DNA of 64,000 bases from Streptomyces sp. NBC_01454 (GCF_036227565.1 NZ_CP109460.1:3720001-3784000), one strand, 5' to 3'; shown: positions 35,864 to 44,823, counted from the stretch's first letter. Notes: generated from the sequence alone by a model not told the origin. Numbers and translations are program-made.

Positions 35864-37095
35864 CAGACAGCCTCCCGGTGCCGTCCCAGGATGAGCACGG
35901 CGTTGTTGCCCGCGAAGGCGAGCGCGTTGTTCTGCACCACCGAGAGTTCGGCCGGCCGCGCGTGGTTGGGCACGCAGTCGACGCCGCAGTCCGGGTCGGT
36001 CTCCCGGTGGTTGATCGTGGGCGGGATGAAACCCTCGGCGATGGCCAGTGCGCAGGCCGCCGAGCCCAGGGCGCTGGCCGCGCCCATGCTGTGCCCCACC
36101 ATCGACTTGATGGAGACGGTCGGGGGCGGCGCGTCGAAGACCTGCCGGATGGCGCCGGCCTCGGTCACGTCGTTCGCCCTGGTGCCGGTGCCGTGGGCCG
36201 AGATGAAGTCGACGTCCCCCGCGGTGATCCCGGCGTTGCGGTGGGCCAGCGCCATGCACCGGGCGAGGCTGTCCTGATCCGGCGCCACGGGGTGGTGGGC
36301 GTCGCAGTTCAGCCCATAGCCGAGGACCTCGGCGTAGATCCGGGCACCGCGCGCCTGCGCGGACTCCAGGCTCTCCATCATCAAGATGCCCGCGCCCTCG
36401 CCGGTGAGGATGCCCTTGCGGTCCCGGTCGAAGGGCTGGCACACCTCGGGCGCGATGGTGCCCAGCCGGTAGAAGCCGGCGAAGGTCTTGCGGCACACCG
36501 CGTCCGCCCCGCCGCACAGCGCCACGTCGACGTCGCCGGCCCGGATCGCGTCGTAGCCGCTGCCGATCGCGTAGTTGCCGGCCGCACAGGCGGTGGGGAT
36601 GGTCAGCGCCTCGACGTCGACCAGCCCGAGCTCACGGACGATGCTGGAGGACAGCCGGCTGGCGTGCGCACGCCGCACCACCTGCCGGGAGAGCTGTTCC
36701 GGGCCCCGGTCGAGCTGCTCGCCGGCCAGCACATCCAGGTCGCGGGACTCCGCGTCGGTGGTGCCGACCGACACCATCGCCCGCCGGCCGCGCAGCTCCG
36801 CCGGGCCGATCCCGGCGTCCGCGACCGCCATGTTGGCCGCCGCAACGGAGAACTGGGTGGCCCGGCCCAGCTCGTCCGGCTCGACGCCGTGGATCCACTC
36901 CGCCGGGTCGAAGTTGGTGACCTCGCACCCGAAGGAGTGGGCGAAACCGGCGGTGTCGAACGCGGTGATGGGCTTGGCCCCGCTGCGGCCGGCCCGCAGG
37001 CCGGCCAGGAACTCCTCGACCCCGAGGCCGATGCTGGTGACCAGGCCGAGTCCGGTGATCACCACCTGGCGGGGCCGCTGATCGTTGTCGTACAC
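35863..37095 (-). CDS. Beta-ketoacyl-ACP synthase (KS alpha)
   Basis: A 410-residue condensing enzyme with Cys170 in PTACAAGN, the HGTGT histidine and the GHSMGA histidine, so it is catalytically complete. The PTACAAGNYAI context is closer to the highly reducing type II PKS group (ishigamide/asukamycin side chains) than to aromatic-polyketide KSs. That judgement is from memory of the families. The GTG at 37095 has a GGAG ribosome site. It forms an operon ACP-KS-CLF-KR-isomerase. Confidence 0.92.
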   Translation of the reverse strand: MYDNDQRPRQVVITGLGLVTSIGLGVEEFLAGLRAGRSGAKPITAFDTAGFAHSFGCEVTNFDPAEWIHGVEPDELGRATQFSVAAANMAVADAGIGPAELRGRRAMVSVGTTDAESRDLDVLAGEQLDRGPEQLSRQVVRRAHASRLSSSIVRELGLVDVEALTIPTACAAGNYAIGSGYDAIRAGDVDVALCGGADAVCRKTFAGFYRLGTIAPEVCQPFDRDRKGILTGEGAGILMMESLESAQARGARIYAEVLGYGLNCDAHHPVAPDQDSLARCMALAHRNAGITAGDVDFISAHGTGTRANDVTEAGAIRQVFDAPPPTVSIKSMVGHSMGAASALGSAACALAIAEGFIPPTINHRETDPDCGVDCVPNHARPAELSVVQNNALAFAGNNAVLILGRHREAV

Positions 37096-37152
37096 CCTGC
37101 ACTCCAGTCCCTCACGCCCGGCCCCGGACGGCCCCGAGGCGGGCAGCGCCGG

Positions 37153-37413
37153 CTACTTGGCGGCCACGGCCTCGTCGACGACGATGACCACGGCATCGAG
37201 GTTGACCATCCGGGCCAGCACGCTCTGGTCCAGGTCGATCGCGAAGGCACGCTCGAGGGAGGAGAGGATTTCGATGGCACCCATCGAGTCGGCCTCGTGG
37301 TCCTCCTTGAACCGACTGGTGTCGGTCATGTCGGCGGGCTCGATCTCCAGGATGTCGCAGATGATGTCCTTGATCTGGGCACGCCGTACGGCGCTGGTGG
37401 CTTCAGTAGTCAT
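37153..37413 (-). CDS. Acyl carrier protein of the type II PKS
   Basis: An 86-residue ACP with the phosphopantetheine serine at residue 43 in EADSMGAIEI and an acidic helix 2, as in FAS-like and highly reducing PKS ACPs. It is the first gene after SARP box D, which ends only 23 bp before the ATG, so the transcript may have a very short leader. It carries the growing chain for the KS/CLF, KR and isomerase encoded downstream. Confidence 0.93.
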   Translation of the reverse strand: MTTEATSAVRRAQIKDIICDILEIEPADMTDTSRFKEDHEADSMGAIEILSSLERAFAIDLDQSVLARMVNLDAVVIVVDEAVAAK

Positions 37414-37436
37414 GCGCACGATGCTGGAGCAACGGC

Positions 37437-37465
37437 CTGACAGCTGGCTGACCGTGAACTGACGC
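37437..37465 (-). promoter_or_regulatory. SARP-type box D upstream of the type II PKS operon
   Basis: Heptamers CTGACAG (37437), CTGACCG (37448) and CTGACGC (37459) on the plus strand have exact 11-bp spacing, almost the same series as box C. Read toward the ACP they give GTCAG cores. The nearest repeat ends 23 bp before the ACP ATG. Confidence 0.7.
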
Positions 37466-37496
37466 GGATTCCCGCCGACTTCAGGCAGTTCCGTCC

Positions 37497-38486
37497 TCAA
37501 ACGGCGCTGGGCAGGGGCAGGGGCTTGCCGGACAGGAACTGCGCGACCTCGCGGAACTCCTCGGGGTGTCCCGTCATCCAGGACCAGTAGCGCGGGATGG
37601 TGCGCGCGTACTCGCAGTAATAGCGGCGCACGCTCTCGACCAGCCGCCACAGTGTCGTCCGGCCGATCGACTCGCTGCGCCACACCAGCAGCAGTTCACA
37701 GGTGTGGGCGTCGGCGATCGGCACCAGACGGATGTCCTTGGTGGCGCCGGTCGGGGTGGTGAGCGCGGCCACTCCGGCGTCCCGGACCCAGCTCATCGCC
37801 TCGTGGTGGCCGCGCACCCGGTGCACCGACGTGGGGCGGCCGTCGACGAGGTCGGCGAACGCCGCCTCCTCGACGTCGTGGAACCAGTGGCCCCGCGCAT
37901 AGCGCACCCACTCGAGCGAGTGCACCTGCGTGCCGTCGACCGGTTCCTTCCCGGACAGCCGGTGGCCGGGCGGCAGCGCGAGCCAGACCGGCTCGCGGAC
38001 CACAACGGCCGTGCTGAGCGGGACCTTTCCGGTGTCGGCCGGCGGACGGCTCGACACGTTGGGCACCAGCGCCAGCGTGAGCAGGCCCTCGCTGACCGCG
38101 TCCATCGCGTCGGCCGGATCCACCGTCTCGGTCTGCACCTCGGCGGCCGGCAGTGAGGCGGCGATCGCCTCGCGCAGCGTGGGCGGCGTCCACTCCACGT
38201 TGCCGATCCGCACGGTGTTGGTGCTCTGCGCGGCCACCTCGGCGAGGAAGGCGTCCCCCCGCCGGGCGAGGTCGACGAGCATCGGGATCAGCCGCTCGCC
38301 GAGCGGGGTCGGGACCACGCCGGCGTGCGACCGTACGAAGATGTCGCCGCCTAACTCGCGCTCGATGCGCCGGAGTTGGGCCGAGAGTGCGGGCTGCGGA
38401 AGGTTGAGCTGTGCAGCCGCCTTGGATATACTCTTGGCGGTCGCAATACCTGCCACGAGTCGGGCATGCCGTAACTCGACGTGCAT
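37497..38486 (-). CDS. LysR-family transcriptional regulator
   Basis: A 329-residue regulator. The N-terminal helix-turn-helix (about 8-60, with SISKAAAQLNLPQPALSAQL) is typical of LysR, followed by a periplasmic-binding-like effector domain. The ATG at 38486 has a G-rich ribosome site. A TTA codon at 38352-38354 (in the RELGG segment just after the helix-turn-helix) suggests bldA-dependent translation, which would link cluster expression to development. It lies between the PKS operon and the SARP gene and may control either. A small inverted repeat upstream may be its own site. Confidence 0.88.
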   Translation of the reverse strand: MHVELRHARLVAGIATAKSISKAAAQLNLPQPALSAQLRRIERELGGDIFVRSHAGVVPTPLGERLIPMLVDLARRGDAFLAEVAAQSTNTVRIGNVEWTPPTLREAIAASLPAAEVQTETVDPADAMDAVSEGLLTLALVPNVSSRPPADTGKVPLSTAVVVREPVWLALPPGHRLSGKEPVDGTQVHSLEWVRYARGHWFHDVEEAAFADLVDGRPTSVHRVRGHHEAMSWVRDAGVAALTTPTGATKDIRLVPIADAHTCELLLVWRSESIGRTTLWRLVESVRRYYCEYARTIPRYWSWMTGHPEEFREVAQFLSGKPLPLPSAV

Positions 38487-38527
38487 TGCAGGTCGGCCCC
38501 CCTGGCTCCCCCGGACACACGCATCAC

Positions 38528-38540
38528 ATGTGTCACACAT
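38528..38540. promoter_or_regulatory. Inverted repeat before the LysR gene
   Basis: ATGTG-TCA-CACAT is a perfect 5-bp inverted repeat with a 3-bp spacer, 42 bp upstream of the LysR ATG. The related CACAT-TAC-ATGTG occurs before the MMPL gene. It is a candidate operator for the LysR protein. Confidence 0.4.
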
Positions 38541-38629
38541 TGAGGCGCACGCCAGACCGCCCTCTACGCCCCGTGGGTCGCATCCTATCCGCGGCTCTCA
38601 GGCGCGTCCACGGATTTTCACGGCACCGG

Positions 38630-39418
38630 TCAGCCGGTGAGCGCCAGGGACCGACGCGGGCTCCCGAGGATCTCGTCCTGCTTGAGGATCGCCTGGTAGA
38701 TCTCGTGCAACGAGCGTCCCGGCTCCAGGCCCAGGTCGTTCGCCAGGCGCCGGCGCGTTCCGTGGAAGACCTCCAGCGCCTCGGTCTGCCGGCCGTCGCG
38801 GTAGAGCGCCAGCATCAGCAGCTCGCTGAGGCGCTCCCGACCGGGGTGCTCGACGGCGAGATGGCGCAGCTCCGGGACCGACACCCGCTCCGCGCCGACC
38901 GCCAGCTTCGCGGTGATCAGGTCCTCGTAGGCGGTGAGCCGGCGTTCGTCCAACTGCGCCGCCTCGGTGCGGCAACGGAACCCTTCGCAGATGTCCAGCA
39001 GCGCCGGCCCCCGCCACATGCCCAACGCCTGTTCCAGCACTTCGGCCGCCGGCGCGGCGTCCCGCGCGACCAGGGCAGCGCCCCGGTCGGCCAGCGTGAG
39101 GAAGCGGTGCGCGTCCACCGATTCGGCCGGAACGTCGAGCAGGTAGCCGCCGCCGACCGTGCGGACGAGGTCGCCGCCTCGCCTTCCCGTGATGGACGCC
39201 AGGAGCTTACGCAGCCGGGTGACGTTCGCCTGCAGGGCGTTCTTCGCGTTGGCGATCCGTCCGTCACCCCACAGTTCGTCCACGAGCTGGTCGAAGGGGA
39301 CCGGCTGTCCCGGTGTCAGGGCGAGCAGGGCGAGCACGGAACTCACCCGCTTCGATGCCACTCCCCACCGCTGGGTGTCCTGAGTCAGAGCGAGTGAACC
39401 AAGTATGTGGATCTCCAC
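38630..39418 (-). CDS. SARP-family transcriptional activator
   Basis: A 262-residue Streptomyces antibiotic regulatory protein: an OmpR-like winged helix (about 10-95, with NALQANVTRLRKLL) followed by a bacterial transcriptional activation domain (about 100-245). No ATPase domain follows, so it belongs to the small DnrI/ActII-ORF4 class. It is the obvious binder of the GTCAG 11-bp repeats upstream of five operons here, and so the likely pathway-specific activator. The GTG at 39418 is the start of the conserved region. Confidence 0.92.
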   Translation of the reverse strand: MEIHILGSLALTQDTQRWGVASKRVSSVLALLALTPGQPVPFDQLVDELWGDGRIANAKNALQANVTRLRKLLASITGRRGGDLVRTVGGGYLLDVPAESVDAHRFLTLADRGAALVARDAAPAAEVLEQALGMWRGPALLDICEGFRCRTEAAQLDERRLTAYEDLITAKLAVGAERVSVPELRHLAVEHPGRERLSELLMLALYRDGRQTEALEVFHGTRRRLANDLGLEPGRSLHEIYQAILKQDEILGSPRRSLALTG

Positions 39419-39543
39419 CTTTTTACCCCCGTCTTCGACTGAGCCAAATCCTGGCCCGTCGACACACCCCTGGGAAATACCATCCCGTCGGTTCTTCCAT
39501 ACCTGTGCAGGTATGGCCCTCGGGCACCGTCACGCGGAAACGA

Positions 39544-39576
39544 GTGCTGGGCCGCTCGGAGGGAGCGGCCCAGCAC
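39544..39576 (-). terminator. Perfect hairpin between the MMPL and SARP genes
   Basis: 14-bp arms at 39544-39557 (GTGCTGGGCCGCTC) and 39563-39576 pair fully around a 5-base loop. It is 59 bp after the MMPL stop and 126 bp before the SARP start, so it probably ends the MMPL transcript and isolates the regulator. Confidence 0.7.
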
Positions 39577-39634
39577 CTGGCCTTCCCGGGGGTGGAAGGC
39601 CGATCGCATAGCTGCCGTGACCGGCAGCCGTGGT

Positions 39635-41869
39635 TCAGAAGCGCCCGGTTTCCTGCGTTTGGCGAAGATCACGCACGGTGGAATCAGCCGTACCGGTTGG
39701 TTGGGACTGCGCCCGGCGCATACCGCGGGACGGCCACCAGCTCGCGTTGCCCAGCAGGGTCAGCACCGACGGAAGGATCATGATGCGCACGATGAACGCG
39801 TCCAGCAGGACCGCGACCGCGAGGACGAAGCCCATCTGCTTCATCTCGACCAGGTTGAGGAAGACGAAGCTGGCGAAGACGGTGACCATGACGACCGCGG
39901 CGCTGGTCACCACGCCCGCGGAGCTGCCGATTCCGTCCAGCACGGCCTTACGGGTGTCCAGGCCGCGCAGCGCCGCCTCCCTGATCCGGCTGACCACGAA
40001 GACCTGGTAGTCCATCGACAGCCCGAAGAGGATGACGAACAGGAAGAGCGGAACCCGGGACCCGATCGCGCCGGTGGAGTGGAAGTCGAGGAGGCCCTGT
40101 GCCCACTGGCCCTGGAAGACCACCACCAGCAGACCGAACGCGGCGGCCGCCGAGAGCAGGTTGAGCGCGATGCCGATCAGGCCGATGACCACCGAGCGGA
40201 AGGTCACCACCGTCACCAGGAACGTCACCAGCAGCAGGAAGCCGACGACGAGCGGGAGCTTGGAATTCTGGTGGTCGAGGTAGTCGGAGTCACGGGCGAT
40301 GTCACCGGTGACGTACGCCTCGGTGCCGGGCACCTTGCCGACCGTGGCGGGGAGGTAGTCGTCGCGGAGGTGGGCGAGCGAGTCGAGCGCCTTGGACGAG
40401 CTGGGCTTGATCGGCACGGAGAGCATCAGGCTGCTGACGCGGTGGTCCGTCGAGGTGCTCAGCGTGAAGGGGACGCCATGGGCGAACAACGGGTCGGCCT
40501 GGGCGCGCCGGGTGAGGTCCTCCAGCGCCTTCACCACCTGCGGTGAACGGTCCGCGTCGGCCCGCACCACGACCTGGTGCTGGACCAGCATCTCCGGGAA
40601 CGCGGCGGTCAGCCGGTCGTAGGTCTGCACCGCGGGGATCTTGCGGGAGAAGGTGTCCTTGCCCAGCACGCTCAGCTTCAGTCCGAGCGCGGGGGCCGCG
40701 AGGCCCAGCATGATGAGCACCGAGACCACCAGGGTGATGCCCGGACGCCGGGTGGCGGGCCGCAGCATGGTGCTCCACACCTTGCCGGTGCCGGCGTGGT
40801 CCCGGTTCCGCTTGCCCTCGGCCGCGCGGCGGGCGTCACGGCGCTCGGCGCGGGCCCCGAGCTTGGTCAGCAGGGCGGGCAGCACGGTCAGTGAGCTGGC
40901 CATGGCGACGAGCACGACGATGATGGTGCCGGTCGCCAGCGAGGAGAAGATGACGTCGGTGGCGAGGTAGAGCGTCGCGGTCGAGACGATCACTGCGAGG
41001 CCGGAGACCACGATGGCCCGGCCGGCGGTCGCCGCGGCCAGCTGCACGATGGCCTCCGAGCCGAGCCTGCCGCCGGCCCGGGCCCGCTCCTCGCGGTCCC
41101 GCTTGAGGTAGAAGAGCGAGTAGTCGACGCCGACGGCCATGCCGATGAGCAGGATGATGTTGTTGCCCACGCCGGCGTCCGGCAGCACATGCGAGGCCAG
41201 GGCGGACAGGCCCATGGCGGCGGCGATCGAGGAGAGCGCCAGCAGGACGGGGACACCGGCCGCGATCACCGAGCCGAAGGCGATCATCAGGGTGATGACG
41301 GTGACCGGCAGGGTGAGCATCTCGGAGAACGCGAGGTCGTCACCGCGCTGCTGGTCGAGGCCCTTGCTCATGGACGGGCCGCCGGTCTCCTGGACCCGCA
41401 CGCCGGGGTGGCTCTTCTGTACCGCCGCGGTCTGCGCGACCAGCGGGTCGACGTGCTTGCGCGCCGCGAGTTCCTCGCCGTTCATGACCACCTGGACCCT
41501 GAGGACCTTGTGGTTCTTGGACAGGACCGGCTTCTCGACCCCGTCAACCTCCGGCAGCTTGTGCATCCGGGCGGTGACGTCGGCGGCGGCCGCGCGGGCC
41601 GCCGCCTCGTTCAGCGCACCGGACGGGGAGTCGATGACGATCTGCTCGACCGGCCGGCGCTGCAGGCCGCCCTGGGTCGCGATCGCCTCGGCCTGCCCGG
41701 CCTTGCCCACCCGGTAGTCCTCCGTGGTGGCGCTGTGCGTCCCCGCGACAGCGGACGCGGCCAGGCACAGCGCCACGAAGAGGAACCACCCGACGATTGC
41801 CCGCCAGGGATGCGCCGCGCTCCAGCTCGCCACCCTCACAGTGACCGACTGTTTCTCCACTGACTCCAT
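39635..41869 (-). CDS. MMPL/RND-type transporter
   Basis: A 744-residue exporter of the MMPL family, with about 12 membrane helices in two repeats. The first half has a helix at 22-42, an extracytoplasmic loop to about 190, then five helices with the GMAVGVDYSLF proton-relay motif. The second half repeats this, with LFGLSMDYQVFV. MMPL proteins in actinomycetes move lipids and lipopeptides, which suits an acylated peptide product. The ATG at 41869 starts directly before the N-terminal helix. A possible degenerate SARP box lies 20-40 bp upstream. Confidence 0.92.
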   Translation of the reverse strand: MESVEKQSVTVRVASWSAAHPWRAIVGWFLFVALCLAASAVAGTHSATTEDYRVGKAGQAEAIATQGGLQRRPVEQIVIDSPSGALNEAAARAAAADVTARMHKLPEVDGVEKPVLSKNHKVLRVQVVMNGEELAARKHVDPLVAQTAAVQKSHPGVRVQETGGPSMSKGLDQQRGDDLAFSEMLTLPVTVITLMIAFGSVIAAGVPVLLALSSIAAAMGLSALASHVLPDAGVGNNIILLIGMAVGVDYSLFYLKRDREERARAGGRLGSEAIVQLAAATAGRAIVVSGLAVIVSTATLYLATDVIFSSLATGTIIVVLVAMASSLTVLPALLTKLGARAERRDARRAAEGKRNRDHAGTGKVWSTMLRPATRRPGITLVVSVLIMLGLAAPALGLKLSVLGKDTFSRKIPAVQTYDRLTAAFPEMLVQHQVVVRADADRSPQVVKALEDLTRRAQADPLFAHGVPFTLSTSTDHRVSSLMLSVPIKPSSSKALDSLAHLRDDYLPATVGKVPGTEAYVTGDIARDSDYLDHQNSKLPLVVGFLLLVTFLVTVVTFRSVVIGLIGIALNLLSAAAAFGLLVVVFQGQWAQGLLDFHSTGAIGSRVPLFLFVILFGLSMDYQVFVVSRIREAALRGLDTRKAVLDGIGSSAGVVTSAAVVMVTVFASFVFLNLVEMKQMGFVLAVAVLLDAFIVRIMILPSVLTLLGNASWWPSRGMRRAQSQPTGTADSTVRDLRQTQETGRF

Positions 41870-41888
41870 CCCCTTACTCGCGTCGCAC

Positions 41889-41922
41889 CTGACTTCTACC
41901 TGTCAGCCACACATTACATGTG
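41889..41922 (-). promoter_or_regulatory. Possible regulatory sites upstream of the MMPL gene
   Basis: CTGACTT (41889) and CTGTCAG (41900) are 11 bp apart on the plus strand and look like a degenerate SARP box. Beside them CACAT-TAC-ATGTG (41910-41922) is a perfect short inverted repeat, like the one before the LysR gene. Both are weaker than boxes A-E. Confidence 0.35.
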
Positions 41923-42222
41923 AATGAGGTCGCGTCAATCGGGCTTCGGAAACAAACCCGTTGGTAGGTGGGGCACTTGAGGCGTTCCGCTGCGCTCGGC
42001 CGCACCCGTACGTGCGCGGCCGGCCCCCCCGTAGGGGTTAATCGCCATTGCGCCGGCGACGGGCCCCGCACGTGCGCGGCTGTCCCACCGCGGTTGCTGG
42101 TCGCCGTTGCGCCTGTCGCGGATGTGTGTGGGGGGGGCGGTGCCGCTCCTCCGGACCGTGTCCCGCGGCGCGGCCCCTCCCGTGAGGGGGAGTGAAGCGG
42201 CCGGTGCGGGTGGAGGCCGTCT

Positions 42223-42289
42223 GTTCACTGTCCGCAGGGACCGGCGTTCACTGTCCGCAGGGACCGGCGTTCGCTGGCCGCGGGGGACC
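42223..42289. repeat. Tandem 23-bp repeat, two perfect copies and one degenerate
   Basis: Copies at 42223-42245 and 42246-42268 are identical (starting GTTCACTGTCCGCAGGGAC); a third from 42269 is degenerate. It lies in the gene-free region between the MMPL gene and the end of the diamino-acid operon. No function is evident. Confidence 0.75.
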
Positions 42290-42424
42290 ACCGGGCCCGC
42301 CCCCACCGGTCTTTTCTTCACCCACCCACGGGAGGGTGGGGGCCGGTGGGAGAGGCGGCCCGGAGGCATGGCGAAGCAGTCCGGGGGCCCCTACCCCGGA
42401 CGCCCGTACCCGCAGCCCACAGCG

Positions 42425-42466
42425 CCGTGGCGCCTGCGGCGGACCAGCCCGCCGCAGGCGCCACGG
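42425..42466 (-). terminator. Strong terminator after the PLP/ATP-grasp gene
   Basis: 18-base arms (42425-42442 and 42449-42466) pair perfectly around a 6-base loop ACCAGC, 40 bp after the stop of the last gene in the 50.7-42.5 kb operon. This is the strongest hairpin in the window. Confidence 0.75.
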
Positions 42467-42506
42467 TGAGACGACCACACGGGCGGGAAGGGCGAACACG
42501 TGACGG

Positions 42507-44774
42507 TCAGGCCACGTGCAAACGGACCAGCGCAGCGGCTCGTTCCAGGGCCTCGGTGACCTCGGCCCGGGTGTCGCCGACCGCGACGATGTGGCCGATC
42601 CGCCCGTACGCGTCCGTGGGCGGGGCGACCCGGCGGCCCTCGGCGGCGGTGACGGTCACCCGCTCCACGCCGGGGACGGCCCGGGCCTCCGCCACTCCGG
42701 TGACGCGCTCCAGGACCCCTTCCTCGGTGGGCAGGATGAACTGGATGCCGGCGTGCCGCCGGATGCCGTCGGGCAGCACCGGGGTGGCGCCGGTGGCGTA
42801 CCCCACCTGTGCGGCGAGCAGGTCGACGCCGGTGGCCAGGCGGTAGAGCTCGGGGATGAGACCGCCGGCGAGCCGCGGGTTGATCTCGACGACGGCGCTG
42901 CCGGACGCGGTCCGCTTGACCTCGGTGTGGCTCGGCCCGCGGGTCAGGCCGGTCGCGGCCAGTGCGGCCGTCACCGCCTCGGCCATCTCCCGCGCCGCCT
43001 CTTCGGGCAGCTCGGCCGGCACGAGGTGCCGGGACTCCACGAAGTGCGGGGCACCGGTGACGGTCTTCTCGGTGATGCCGATGAGCTGGTGCCGGCCGTC
43101 GATCCCGAACATCTCCACGCTGTATTCGGGGCCGTCCAGGTACTCCTCGACCAAAGCCTGACCGGCCGTCGGCTGGCCGCGCCCGTTGGTCCGGACGGCC
43201 ACGATCTCCTCGGCGAGCGCCGCCGCCTGCTCCGCGGAGTCACAGCGGCGCACCCGTGTCGAGCCGGAGTCGTCGACCGGCTTGACCACGCAGGGCGTGC
43301 CGAGGCGGGCGGCCGCCCGGGCGGCGGACGGCCCGTCCTGCACCACCGCGAAGTCCGGCTGGCCGATGCCGGCCCGCTCCAGGGTGCGACGCAGTTCGCC
43401 CTTGTTCCGGCAGCCGGCTATCGCCTCCGCCCGTTCCGCGGGCAGCCCCACCGCGTGGGCCAGCGCGGCCGCCGCCACCAGGTAGAACTCGCTGGTGGTG
43501 GACACCCCGGCGATGCTCCCGGGTTCGATCGCCTTGGTCACCGCACGGACCAGCGCGTCGGGGTCGTCGGTGTCGTTGGGGTCGTTGGTGTCGCAGTCCA
43601 CGACCGTGGCGCCGGTCTCCGCCAGCCCGGCGTAGCGGGTGGAGTCGGCGGTCGCGAGGACCGGCTCGTAGCCGGACTCCGCCGCGATCCGCAGGGCCAG
43701 CATCCCGGTCCCGGTGGTGTTGGACTCGACGAAGACGAACGCCGGGCGCGGGGCATCCGCGCGGTTGCGGCGGAACGACCAGCTGTGCACCTCGGTGCCG
43801 TCGAGCACCTGCCGCGGCACCGTGGCCAGCGGCAGCCGCTCCAGGTTCTGCTCGGCCCAGTGCGCGGCGCTGTGCACGGTGTCGGCGTAGCGGTCCCCGC
43901 GGTCCGGGAAGATGCCCACGACGGTCGAGCCCGGGGTGGCCCGGGCGGCCATGGCGCCCAGCACCCGGTACACCGAGCCGGAGGTGTTGCCGGCGAACAG
44001 CTTCTCCTCGCGGGCCAGGTCCCGGGTGGCCCCGAACGCCTCACGGTCGTTGAGCCAGTGGACCTCGTCGATCAGGTCGTGGTCCAGGTTCTTCGGGTGC
44101 AGGCTGTTGCCGAGCCCGCTCTGCAGCCGCTTGGGCCGATCGGGCTGGCCGAACAGCACGCTGCCGACGCAGTCCACCCCGACCACGTACAGCTGGGGCA
44201 GGGACTCGCGCAGCACCCGCGACGTGCCGCACAGCGAGCCGCCGCTGCCCACCGCGCCGACCAGGACATCCACCGACTCCAGGTCGGCGAGGAGCTCCCC
44301 GGCGAGGTGCCGGTAGGCGGCGGAGTTCTCCGGGTTCTCGTACTGCCGCGGCCAGAACGCCCCCGGATTCCGGTCCATGATCTCCCGCAGCCGGGTCAGC
44401 CGGGCGCCCTGCCAGCCGCGGTCGTCCATCGCAGCCACCACGTGCACCTCGCAGCCCAGCGCCTCCAGCTTGGCCAGCGTGATCCGGTCGATCCGCGGGT
44501 CGGTGACGATGTGCACCGGATGGCCGAGCGAGGTGCCCACCAGGGCGACGCCCAGGGCCATGGTGCCCGAGGAGCTCTCCACGATCGGGGCGCCCTCGGC
44601 CAGCGCACCGGTCCGGCGCGCCTCGGTGATGATCTGCTTGCCCACCCTGTCCTTCATCGCGAACAGGTTGTTCATCTCCAGCTTGGCGTAGACCGCGACG
44701 CCCCGCTCGGCACCCAACCGCAGGCGCACCAGCGGCGTATGGCCGATGGCCTCGATCACGTTCTGGCTCAGCAT
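42507..44774 (-). CDS. Fused PLP-dependent beta-replacement enzyme and ATP-grasp ligase
   Basis: A 755-residue two-domain protein. Residues 1-330 are a cysteine-synthase/cystathionine-beta-synthase-type fold: PLP lysine 41 in AMKDRVG, substrate loop ESSSGTMALG, and PLP-phosphate loop GSGGS (176-180). Residues about 345-755 are an ATP-grasp ligase: VKPVDDSGSTRV, EEYLDGPEYSVEMFG and VVEINPRLAGG. With the kinase and lyase encoded just upstream, the PLP half could replace the phosphate of O-phosphothreonine (or phosphoserine) with the amino group of aspartate. The ATP-grasp half may make an amide or activate a carboxylate; its substrate is unknown. The ATG at 44774 is 49 bp after the kinase gene. 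Confidence 0.88.
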   Translation of the reverse strand: MLSQNVIEAIGHTPLVRLRLGAERGVAVYAKLEMNNLFAMKDRVGKQIITEARRTGALAEGAPIVESSSGTMALGVALVGTSLGHPVHIVTDPRIDRITLAKLEALGCEVHVVAAMDDRGWQGARLTRLREIMDRNPGAFWPRQYENPENSAAYRHLAGELLADLESVDVLVGAVGSGGSLCGTSRVLRESLPQLYVVGVDCVGSVLFGQPDRPKRLQSGLGNSLHPKNLDHDLIDEVHWLNDREAFGATRDLAREEKLFAGNTSGSVYRVLGAMAARATPGSTVVGIFPDRGDRYADTVHSAAHWAEQNLERLPLATVPRQVLDGTEVHSWSFRRNRADAPRPAFVFVESNTTGTGMLALRIAAESGYEPVLATADSTRYAGLAETGATVVDCDTNDPNDTDDPDALVRAVTKAIEPGSIAGVSTTSEFYLVAAAALAHAVGLPAERAEAIAGCRNKGELRRTLERAGIGQPDFAVVQDGPSAARAAARLGTPCVVKPVDDSGSTRVRRCDSAEQAAALAEEIVAVRTNGRGQPTAGQALVEEYLDGPEYSVEMFGIDGRHQLIGITEKTVTGAPHFVESRHLVPAELPEEAAREMAEAVTAALAATGLTRGPSHTEVKRTASGSAVVEINPRLAGGLIPELYRLATGVDLLAAQVGYATGATPVLPDGIRRHAGIQFILPTEEGVLERVTGVAEARAVPGVERVTVTAAEGRRVAPPTDAYGRIGHIVAVGDTRAEVTEALERAAALVRLHVA

Positions 44775-44823
44775 GTGCGCTCTCTCTTCCCGTCCCTGCG
44801 CCCGGCCGCCACCGCTCCGGACG

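Larger units (their letters stand above)
41923..42506. other. Gene-free intergenic region with repeats
   Basis: About 580 bp with no convincing gene. It contains two diverged copies of a segment beginning near 42008 and 42069 (cores ACGTGCGCGGC and TCGCCxTTGCGCC), the 23-bp tandem repeats at 42223-42289 and the terminator hairpin at 42425-42466. Short open frames here have atypical composition and no ribosome sites. Confidence 0.6.

Noticed and set aside
42301..42340. Hairpin CCCACCC/GGGTGGG near the 23-bp repeats
   Set aside because: The stem is only 7 bp and the T-rich flank is on the wrong side for the minus-strand operon. The 18-bp hairpin at 42425 explains termination better.
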